Below, piece after piece: positions 20,690 through 30,963 of a DNA stretch of 64,000 bases. Positions within the stretch are counted from its first letter, which is position 1; each line of letters begins with the position of its first letter. The stretch comes from Tipula vernalis (taxonomy: Eukaryota > Arthropoda > Insecta > Diptera > Tipulidae): the NCBI GenBank assembly GCA_958295665.1, contig OY282560.1, forward strand, positions 269,491,315-269,555,314, in the 5' to 3' direction. The translations under genes were made by a program, and so were the position numbers. The notes below the pieces were generated by a model, which worked only from the letters and a program-made list of their open reading frames with translations, did no database searches and was not told the DNA's origin.

Positions 20690-23600
20690 GTCGGACGACG
20701 AAAATGCCACAATGGATGATGACCACCAACAACAAGCGTGTCCATTAACAAAAGTAGATGCAGGCCATTCCAAGATGAATTTGCAATCATTCTGGCCACA
20801 GCAACCGAACAACTGAAGAATCGAAATACTCTTACGTTTTGGCGACTGTCCTGACAAGACCCCGGCGACCGACGCCCTTCTAAGGTACTTCGTCACATGC
20901 GCAACTTCGCGGGCCGAATGTCAAAATTATCCGATCCATATGGATACGAAAATTGCCCGAGGTTATAAAAATCGCGATGGTCGCACAGGCAGATACCACA
21001 ACGAGTGGTGCACTGGCCAAAATAGCCAACCCCATGTACTAAGTCATAAATGTTCAGTCGTTAAAATCAATTCATGCAGTAGAATCAAGTCAATACCAGA
21101 ATTCGAACAGACAAAGTCGTTCCTCCACACCTAATAGAAATTCAGTCGAAGTTCGCCTGGCGCGCATCGTGGCTCGATTAGCTGGCTTATTTCGAAGCGG
21201 CCAAAGTAGATCACGGGGCGACAATCCGCTACACGCTCACAATGACGTGACAATAATATCAATCAAACCGTAAATAACCGGATGAGCAAGCGCTGGTATC
21301 ACGCAAAACACGGTATGGCGGCACGTAAATGTATCGCTCTATGTATTTTCCACAATACGCCGCACTCCATCAACAAGATGGATGTTGCTACCACATCAAA
21401 AAACTCGAACAGCAGCGGGTAATAATGACATCGTCAAACGCCTTTAAAAATTTAGCCCGTCTATTCAATAAAAATTTTCGATAAAAGAAACAAATTTACA
21501 TACCTCATTGACACTGGCGCTGACCTTTCGGTTATTCCAGCGAAATATTTGAAATAAGCATATACTTTTATAAACAGAAATAATAATCTGGTTCTTTCGG
21601 CTGCCAATGGTGCAAGTATCGACACCTACGGCACAAAATTTCTTCAGGTGAATCTCGGAATCAAAAGAACCTTCACACATGCTTTCATCTTAGCTGCTGC
21701 GAATCGTCCGTGCAAATCGTCTTGTGCAAATTTGGCTTACTTGTTGACCTCAAAAATAAACGGTTGGTTGACTCAGCGACACAGCTGTCAATTAATGCCA
21801 CCATGGTTCGTGTCGATACACCGACACCGATTTCGTAGTCACCAACGGTTACGGCGCACTGCACAAGCAATTTTCTGCACTCAATGCAGAGCCTAACTCT
21901 AACGCGCCAGTTCAGCACAACGTGGTCCATCATATTGTCACAGCAGGCCATCTGCCTGTGTCAAGACCACGAAGACTAGATCCAGTTCGGCACAAAGTCG
22001 CAAACACAGAATTCCAGCATATGGTGGAATTAGAGATTTGCCGACCATCCGCATTTTCCGTCTCTTGTCCGCTCCATAATCCACTTGATCGTTATCCAAT
22101 ACGCCACATCCAAAATTTCTCCATGCACTTGCATGGATGCAAAATTTTTTCAAAAATCAATCTTATCAGAGCTTATCATCTAATTCTCGACACATCTGAA
22201 GACGTTCACAAAACGGCGATCACTACTCCATTTGGCCTCGTCGAATTCACCCGAATACCATTTGGACTACGCAATGCCGCGCAAACGTTTCAGCGTTTCA
22301 CGAACGAAGTCGTACTCGATTTAGACTTCGTCTTCGTATACATTAACGACATTCTTGTGGCTTCACATTCTGAGGGGCAACACAAACTTCACCTGGAACA
22401 ACTCTTCCACAGATTAACGTAGTTTGATGTTCATATCATGAGTTTAACCCACTGAGTGACTCACAACTCAGCCTAACCACTGACGCATCATACACTGCTG
22501 TCGGTGATGTACTACAACAGTACAATAACGAGTGTTGGAAACCACTGGGATTCTTTTACAAGAAACTCTCAGATGCTGAAAAAACACATTCCGCATTCGA
22601 TCGGAAATTACTCGCAATATATCTAGCAGTCAAACACTTTAGATGTTTTGTCGAGGGTCGGGACTTCACCATTTACACCGACCACGAGCATTTCAGTCAT
22701 AGATTGGACGGAATCCAAGGCAATCTCATCACTTGGATTACATCAGTCAATTCACAACGGACATCCAACATGTTCACGGACATGACAACGTTGTCGCGGA
22801 CACACTATCCCGCACTTACGACAACGAAACGGCCGCAGTCGACAAACACATCGACTTAAACCTAATGACTAACACTCAAAAAGCTGACCTAGAACTTCAG
22901 AATTTATTTTCTGGTTCATCAATGAAACCAGAACTTTTTAAATTACCTGGTGTCGAAATTATCTGCGAAACATCTACGGGAAACAATCGCCCATACATTG
23001 CAGCACCACTACGTCGAAGCATCTTCGACTCGTAAGTTGATTTCTGCTCGCTACTTTTGGCCTAACATAAATAAAGCCGTAGGCAATTGGGCTCAGTTTT
23101 GTTTATCCTGCCAATGTACTAAGGTCCAACGGCATACAAAATCACCTTATGGACAATTTGACATTCCACCTGGTCGGTTTGAACATATGCATTTAGACAT
23201 CATAGGACCACTTATTTCATCTAATGGATATTCATACTTGCTCACCTGTGTCGATCGTTTCACTCGCTGGCCCGAAGCTTACTGCATGACAAACATGTCA
23301 GCTGCAACCATAGCCACCACTTTTGTCAACAATTACGTATCACGATTCGGCGTGCCCCTTCACATCACAACCGATCAAGGAACGCAATTCGAGTCCAACC
23401 TATCGCAGAGTTAACAAAACTCCTCGGATCACATCGGATACGTACAATGGCTTACCACGCTCAAGCCCATTGCATGATCGAACGCTTCCATCGGCAACCC
23501 AAAACCGCATTGACGGCCAGAAGCAACATAATTAATTGGAGCTCGGAAATACCAATCATACTTCTTCGAATCCGAGCGACGATGAAAGAGGATCTGAAGT

Positions 23601-24036
23601 GCTCACCAGCTGAAATGATTTATTGTCAAACTGTCAAGCTACCCGGTGAGTTCTTCATCGATACTCCTCTTCCATCACTTCCAACTACTAACACAGTTAT
23701 CGACCAAAGTCGACCAGTTATCAATCCAAACCAGATGATGTATTTGTTCCGAAATCGCTCAACAACTGCGATTTTGTTTTCATCAGAACAGACAAGGTTC
23801 GCACGGGATTATCTCCTCCATACGAAGGTCCGTATAAAGTTATACGTCGACTGTGCAAACATTTCATCGTATCGATTAATGGGAAAAACCATAACATTTC
23901 AATCGATCGACTCAAGCCAGCATACGGAATTATCTCGGCTGCTCAAACATCAAGCCCTTGTACACACAAACGAGTCCGTATTACCACTACTAACACAATA
24001 ATTCCACAGGGAGGGATATTACTTGCGGGGGAGTCC
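20690..24036 (+). pseudogene. Gypsy-type gag-pol, decayed (element G2)
   Basis: A second gag starts near 20690 (MSDDENATMDDDHQQQ) with its own knuckle around 21275 (RWYHAKHGMAARKC). Protease is seen at about 21505 (LIDTGADLSVIP) and reverse transcriptase at 21960-22422. RNase H lies at about 22470-22810 (TTDASYTAVGDVLQQ, FDRKLLAIYLAVKHF) and integrase at 23030-23700 (RYFWPNINK, CQCTK, LDIIGPL, VDRFTRWPEA, TDQGTQFES, IERFH). RT is damaged at two catalytic positions: motif A reads FSKINL and the active-site box reads FVYINDIL, asparagine replacing aspartate in both. The start of the RT is partly deleted, and stops and shifts occur throughout. It precedes a polypurine tract and LTR start at 24026-24040. 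Confidence 0.8.
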
Positions 24037-24280
24037 TGTAGCGGCTCAAGCATGAAACTGTATTCATCCGTTCACCACAGCAATCTAGCAACATATTTTT
24101 CTTACGCATTCAAATTATACTTACATTCATGCTCTACCACAATAAGCAACACATATCAGCGGTCTCATATACCTGACACGCAGCCGCAAACGCTCGACCA
24201 ACGAGCATATTAAAATTATTCATTTAATCCGCCTTTATGGTTGTGTTCGTTCGTTCGTTCATCCATTCTTTTATTTTATT
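24026..24280 (+). repeat. Polypurine tract and 3' LTR start of G2
   Basis: GCGGGGGAG is followed by CC and then TGTAGCGGCTC, a typical polypurine tract plus LTR start. The far LTR edge is uncertain (somewhere before about 24280, after the GTTCGTTCGTTC run). The matching 5' LTR is not seen upstream of the G2 gag. Confidence 0.5.
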
Positions 24281-24359
24281 TTGATGATTTATGTTTAATG
24301 AAAAAATCGCAGAACATTTGCGTTAAAACATGCAAATAAAACATTTGCGTCATGACCGT

Positions 24360-25451
24360 CAGAAGACCGAGTACAAATTATTCGAAATTTCCCGGAACCA
24401 ACTACAATTCGAGACGTACAAAAATTTATAGAAATGATAAACTATTACCATCGGTTTCTTCAAAAATTAGCAAATTATTTAGCTCCACTTCACAATCATC
24501 TTAATAATCTAGCTAGAATGCCCAATCATCTTAATAATCTAGCTAGAATGCCAACGAATCAAACCAGCTGCTTTTAAAGATGCTAAAAATGCACTTGTAC
24601 AAGCTAGACTGTTAGCTCATCCGTTAGAAAATGCAAAATACATTATTACCACTGATGCATCTGGTGTAGCAATTGGTGGCGTGTTAGAACAACATTTCAG
24701 TGGTCGTCGAGAATCACTAGGTTATCTTTCTAGAAAACATTTCCCAGCCGAACAAAAATATTCCGCTATGGCTGTGATTTTATAGTTTACATAGATCACA
24801 AACCTCTTACAACAGTTTTACTATCGAAATCCGAACGTAGTCCCCAACAAAGTCGACAACTACCGACCTTTTGATCTGGATTTAAATAAACTGATTCAAC
24901 TTAGAGTAAAACTTAAATTATTAAAGGATACTAATACTGGAAAGTCGATGTGGTGTGAAACTTCAACTAAGGTTAACCGTTCGTACGTTCCTTCGGATCT
25001 TGGTCGATCTGTTTTCGATAGCTTACATAATATGGCACATCCAAGAATTAAAACTATCCATCACGCAAATTGGTTCAAAGACGATACCTTTGGCCCCGCA
25101 TGAATTCTGACTAGATCTAAATATGGTCAATTTGATCTACCAGCAGGCAGGTTTTGTCATATCAATTTAGACTTAGTTGGACCACTTCCACCATCACGTG
25201 GATGCTCATATCTACTAACTATCGTAGGCCGATTTACACGTTGGCCAGAAGCCAGTCCCCTAGGAGATATAAAAACCTCGACGGTGGTACGTGCGTTTTA
25301 TAGAACAATATATTTACCGATTTGGAGCTCCAACTGAAATTACTACTGACCGAGGAAACCAGTTTTAAAGCAATTTATTCGAAGAATGTAACAAGTTATT
25401 AGGTTCGCATCGAGTTAGAACTACGACTTACCATCCTCAATAGAATGGTAG
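24360..25451 (+). pseudogene. Gypsy-type pol, 5' part of split copy (element G3)
   Basis: The RT thumb region (IRNFPEPTTIRDVQKFI, INYYHRFLQ) starts the copy. RNase H follows (AKYIITTDASGVAIGG, YLSRKHFPAEQKYSAMA) and then integrase (KYGQFDLPAGRF, LDLVGPLPPSRG, RFTRWPEA, TTDRGNQF), each interrupted by stops. The integrase frame breaks at THHPQ.NG (25451), where the piggyBac element begins, and resumes exactly at 28452. A perfect 30-base tandem duplication (24493-24552) lies in the thumb. The upstream part of pol is absent. Confidence 0.8.
24493..24552. repeat. 30-base tandem duplication, two perfect units
   Basis: The unit CAATCATCTTAATAATCTAG plus AGAATGCC-type remainder is repeated once without change. 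Thirty bases keep the frame, so the G3 polymerase gained ten residues. Confidence 0.9.
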
Positions 25452-28451
25452 CCCTTTTGTGCCCTGTATACACAAACGTGTAGGTATAGAGTACGAGTTA
25501 CATGAAAACTTGTATACGGACGAATTTCAAAACCATTCCACACGTTTGTGTATGTAATTCAAAAACCTCATTCTGATAAAAAGGTCGTCATAATTAAAAC
25601 CCAACCGACACAATTGTGTAGCTTGACTTTAAGATGTCGTTAATTCAACGATGATTAAATGATAATTAATTTTCATAAAATTTTAGTATGTTTATAACAA
25701 TGCACTACATATAGATAAAATCAATAAATTTTATAAAATTAAAATGTTTTTAATGGTAAAAAGGAACCCACACATTTGTGTGGGTTGGTCCTTTGCTAAT
25801 CTATTTTCCATTTTATTAAAACGAATCAGAAAACCAAATTAGAATAAAAAAATCGTTATTTTGTACTTTTATTTCAGTAGTTTTTTACAAAACTTTACAT
25901 CACATGTTTTAATTCAGACTTCAATATCTTAAATAATATAAAAAATCACAAAATCATTTTAAAATAAATTGCTAAGAACAATTTGTTTTTGGCCAGAAGG
26001 CACAATTAAATCTTCCAAAATATAATGAAAAAAAAAGTAAACTTAAATAATAAATTATCAAAACTCTCAACAGATTTTTAAATGGAACTGCTTGAAACAA
26101 TTCTTTTTGGCAGAAAGGCATAGGTATACATTGCACTTCTCGCAACGAATTCTAGTGCGAGATTTGCAGGTTTCTAAACGACAAAACCTAGCTGTTGAGA
26201 GCGAATCCAGGTTTGGCCAATGTTCGTACCCATCGTAGCGCTTGCCGATGCAAGGAAGCGGTGATGCTAAATTCTTAGAACTGGGTTCGTAACCTTCTTC
26301 ATCGTCACTGCTAGCATATCTCCTTTTATTCACCGTTGCGATTAGAGCGCTTGCTATTTCCATTTTAAAATCAAGTAGATCTTTTATTTGCTTCTTAGGT
26401 ATACCGCTAGCTTTGCAGTCAATCCGATACTCCATCCAGGAGTTTACCACTGCCAAGTCAATCAAGTGTGTAGCAGCTTTTAATGTCCATTTTTTGGTTT
26501 TGATAAAACTTCTATAGTATTCCATCATTTGGTCTACTAAATCCACGCCACCCATATTCTTATTGTATTGAGAAATAACAAGAGGACAGACGACGTTTTG
26601 GTAACTTTTTGTTTTTTTATTCCAACGATTAACGATAGACGTCGGATTGGCTCCGGCAATTGAGGATAGTGCGGTTACGCACTTCGTATCTTTCCACTTC
26701 ACTACGCAGATTTTGTGAGTCCCGTTATTATGCATAAATTCTTGGCTCTCGCCCCGCTCCATATGCCTATCGTTCTTAAAGTTTAGATTTTTCAACCGAT
26801 TTGTCATGATCGTCCCTAAAATACAAACAACACCATAAAAATTGGAAATATGATACAACGTATTAATTTACCTGTAGCTCTGATTCCCAAATCGAGTAAT
26901 GCGTGTAGTAGAGGCACCGTTGTAAAATACCGATCGAAGTACACGAAACTTCCTTTTGGTATATGTTTCACTAAGTGAAGAACTACGGCAGGGCCTAAGC
27001 CCAAAGTTCTATCGCCCAGGTCTGTTTTATCTGCTTGGTATATTTGGAAGTCTACCACGAGTCCAGCAGACGTCGTAATAACAAAATTTTTTAGTCCAAC
27101 TGGTCGGGGTTTATTTTTCACATATTGCCTAGCTGGACAACGGCCGGTGTAGGGTATCATCTGTTCATCAATTGAGTAATGACCCACTGATTTTGGCAAT
27201 GATCTACATCTGTCTCTTACTGCTGTTATAATCGGTTGTATCTTCCAAAATAAATTTGTAGGGTCGGTCGATGTTTCATTGATATCGACAAAATGAAGCG
27301 AGTTTCTCAGATTCCTAAACCGATTTCTTGACATGGTATTTGAAATGGCTTCGAATCGAAACCACTTTCGCCAATACATATCGATGCGTGGGTATGATAC
27401 GCAACCCATCATTAGACATATCCCGTATAATTTTTTAATTTCTTCTGGAGAAGTTTTAAGCTCCGTACCGCGAGTTTTCAAATAATAAACATTGGTGTGT
27501 TTGGCGGCATCAATAAAGTGATTTGCATTAAAATACGAAGTAAAATATTCTAATGGAGATTTGCAACTACTTGATTGGGATGGTACATTTTCAGTTATTA
27601 ACTCATGTTTTTCAAAATGGTCCGAATACCATGTATTTACTGCCGCAACATGCGTATCAGTATTGTCTGCGGGGCTATCTGAATCTTCTTCCCCATCATT
27701 GTCATCAAAATGAATTACGTTTGCTTCTAAAATTACGTCGTCGCCTGAATCAGATCCCGATGCATCTAACATATCTCGTAACTGGTCCTGGTCGATCTGC
27801 CATTCGCCGTTTTTGTACAAAACTACAAAAAAAATATAAAAAATTGTAAAAGCCCGCCAATTTTTTTTTATGCACTTAACGTTCAACATACACAATTGTG
27901 TATGTAAGAATTCTAATTAATTGTTTAATAACTTTTAATCAATAAAATAATATTGTAGTTTGATTTATAAAAAATATAATATTTAATCTTTAATATGAAA
28001 TAATAAAATTATTTAAATATATATTTTTAATGTACTTAATTTTACTTACTTTGATACGGGTTGCTCATTGTAAAACAATCGCTTTTTAAGGTTATAATAC
28101 GACTTGAATTTTTTTTTTTACAAAATATTTTTGACATTTTAGATAAAATCATTTATTTTGCTAATAGATGGAACCAAGATTCACTAAAAATTATTTATAC
28201 GAACAAATAACGAGTCGATTAAAAAAATGTCTTTCGTACCTACACATTTGTGTCAGGCGGTTTATGATTGCTATTTAAAAAATATTTCATTATTGACATT
28301 CGAGTAATTACACGATTGTGTGGGTTGGGCTTGAGATGTGACGAAATTTTAGCTAGTTAATGCATTTAAACGATAGGGCTATTTGCCCACACGTTTGTGC
28401 GTGTTGAAGTTATATTATACAGAAAAATATTTTTTTTTGGTAGGGAAAGGG
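25452..28451 (-). mobile_element. piggyBac-family DNA transposon, apparently complete
   Basis: The 3.0-kb element cuts the Gypsy integrase frame cleanly. Its left end is CCCTTTTGTG (25452) and its right end, read inward, is CCCTTTCCC (28451). Both sides are flanked by GTAG (25448-25451 and 28452-28455), and removing the insert plus one GTAG restores integrase continuity. Terminal CCC is usual in piggyBac, but the usual target TTAA is absent. Eight copies of a palindromic motif ACACNNTTGTGT lie in the non-coding parts, four at the left and four at the right. The minus strand encodes an intact transposase. Confidence 0.8.
26067..28068 (-). CDS. piggyBac transposase, three exons, intact
   Basis: Exons 28068-28050, 27822-26872 and 26815-26067 join through GT...AG introns of 227 and 56 bases into 1719 bases, or 572 residues. 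The exon 1 start (MSNPYQ) is inferred from the strong donor GTAAGT. Catalytic aspartates are present in HYSIDEQMIPYTGR, FVYFDRYFTTVPLL and NKNMGGVDLVDQM, the three positions of the piggyBac DDD nuclease. The acidic N-terminus (SGSDSGDD) and the C-terminal cysteine-rich zinc domain (CRLETCKSRTRIRCEKC, then CLSAKKNC) are complete. The protein would cut and paste its own element in the nucleus. An alternative start in the longer frame at 27895 exists. No stop or shift is visible, so activity is possible. Confidence 0.85.
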
Positions 28452-28958
28452 GTAGGGTGGAGCGATTTCACCGCCATTTAAAAGCATCAATTTACGCCCA
28501 GGATAATATCACTGATTGTATTGATTCATTACCTTTCATACTTTTGGGTAAACGAACTTCAGTTAAGCATGATTTGGGTTGCATACCTGCCGATTAGGTT
28601 TTTATGCAAACACCTAAGTTACCTGGCGAACTTTTAGTACAAGCTTTAGTTAGTAAACTAAAATCGGCTATGAAATCAACTTCGCCAAGTTGGTCCTACT
28701 CTACCTTACGAAGGACCCATTAAATTGTTGAAAAGGATGCGTAAATATTTCGTACTTGATGTAAATGGAAAGAACACATCTATATCTGTAGATAGGCTTA
28801 AGCCAGCACATATTTCTTGCGGGTTGGAATCAAAATATGATATGCATGAACGGTGTCCTCGTAGAGTAATTTTTAACGATTAAACTTCTCTACCAATTGT
28901 TCCATTCCATTAGTTCATTTACTATTTTTCGCCGAATTTGTTACTGGAAGGAGGGTAA
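28452..28958 (+). pseudogene. Gypsy-type integrase, 3' part of split copy (element G3)
   Basis: The frame resumes with RVERFHRHLKASIYAQDN and DSLPFILLGKRTSVKHD, the conserved end of the integrase core (the E-containing VERFH motif), then PKLPGELL and SRKYF-type basic sequence. It ends in a polypurine run GGAAGGAGGG (28947-28955) before TGTGGTAACC, the likely LTR start at 28959. Stops interrupt it (for example after GCIPAD). Confidence 0.75.
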
Positions 28959-30959
28959 TGTGGTAACCAAAATCCGATAGTACTTTTGTTCCACAATTAC
29001 TACGCCTCTGCGTCATATTTCTGATTACACAAAATTGAAACAATTGATCTAGTTCGATGTGTCGTGGTGTACTGCTGTCGTTGAAGAAAGAGTTAGTAAT
29101 AATCCAAATCCATCAATTTCTCGCCGGTGATGAAAACCGACGCATAGTCATAGGACATTAGTTTTCTCTAATAACCAAGCGCAGCCGCGCATAAGTCTCC
29201 ATACATACTCATAATGCATTAAAAATATATTTTAATGTGAAATAAAATTTTTTGTTATAATCTACTGCCAAGATTCACATTTAAATATAATATGTAAACG
29301 TTAAAATAAGACTTCATCTTATTCACCATATCCATTATTTAATTATCTGCTATAAATCAAATCCCGTCATCACTGCAGCATCTCGGGGCATGTGAATGTA
29401 TACATTATAAGAACTAACCGAAATAAAAATTTATTATTAACTCTTGATTAAAATAAGATTACAAAAGAAAGTAAATTTTAATGAATACAGAAAAAACAAA
29501 ATTTAATTAAAAACCATAAAATTTATATTATTGGCACGTAAAAAATTAACGATTCGATTCCATCTTCTTTGCATAATTTTAAGTATACATTATAAATGAT
29601 GTACCGTTAATTGGATATATATACCTACATACGTACTTTATAGATACGCCTCAAAACTTATCATTTTCGGTTGTTTTGGTGCATTAATAAAATTGGCAAA
29701 TATACAAGAAATCCATTTTGACCCAGATTCGTACCGCATACATTAAATGAGATTAGCTTTTGTCTGGTTAGGTAATTTTTTTTTTTTTTTTTTTTGTGAA
29801 TTAGACGATAGTACGGCATTGAATTTACCAACATAATTCAATGGTCACTAAAACTAAGGTAGGGATAGACCAATTAAAAACCCATTAGTATGATGTTACA
29901 CAAAATTACTAACTGCTTTTAACATCAAAATCAATCAATTATTGTTATATTGAAATAAGTAAATGTATTTCTGTAATAGTGTACATATAAATTATATTAA
30001 AAAAAAAAATTGTTCAGTGCTGAAAATCAACTTTCAAATTTATTTTCTGTAATGGATAATTTATTGTTATTCATAATTAAAAAAAATATTACCTAATAGT
30101 ATTTCGTTGCGCTCCTATATCATCAAACTAAAAAAAGCAGAAGTACTACAACAACAATAAAATCATTTTTGAATTATAATAAAAACCATTAAAAATAGGA
30201 ATTAATTATTTTTGATTTTGGTCGCTTTGTTCAGTTCATATTTCATACAATATCTACAAATTGAGGTCAAATTTTATCAATTGGATAAAATTGTAAAACT
30301 ATTAATAATTTATTATAACTTCCAAATGGAAAAATAAATATTAAAAAAGGTCATATTTTTATTTTTCTCTCTCTCCCTCTCTCTCTCTCTCTGTCGCGAC
30401 CAATAAATAAATAAATTTAATCAATAAAATATCTGTAATAAATTTTGCTTATTTTTAATATTTATAAATTCTTGTTTATTTTTATATTTGCTTGATTCAT
30501 AATAAATTACATTTATTGTTTTGATAAAATACAAAAAAAAAAATAAAAATAAAAAATATTTTCAAAGAATAAATAACATTAATTATAATATATTTTATTT
30601 TGTATTTTTCTTTTGTTATCCAGTTTTAAGATCAAAATAAGTTTTTGCATTAGTGTTGTTGTTGCTTTAGTGGGATTTATATGAGTGTTCTAAAATTATA
30701 AGGAAAATGATTAAAGATAACGAAAATAAGAAGATATTTGTCGGTGGATTTTATTTTTATATTATTTTTGAAACTTTTATTAATATTACAAGTATACAGT
30801 TAAACCAGCAATAGTACAATATTACTACTAAGACGGATATTCTAGGTAGTTTTACTTTCTTTTATAAATAGTATGAAGGACTGATGAGAGGATTGGATCA
30901 ATTTCTTAAGCATGATTCTTAGCCTTAATGTAGGCAATCAAGATACATTTAAAACAATA
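28959..30959. other. LTR start of G3, then AT-rich sequence without gene
   Basis: TGTGGTAACC at 28959 is the likely 3' LTR start; the LTR end cannot be fixed. Beyond it I see homopolymer runs (T at 29779-29796) and a CT-rich microsatellite at about 30366-30392, and no coding motif. Confidence 0.5.
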
Positions 30960-30963
30960 TTAA

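Noticed and set aside
27553..27849. Plus-strand 98-codon frame
   Set aside because: Antisense of the piggyBac transposase exon.
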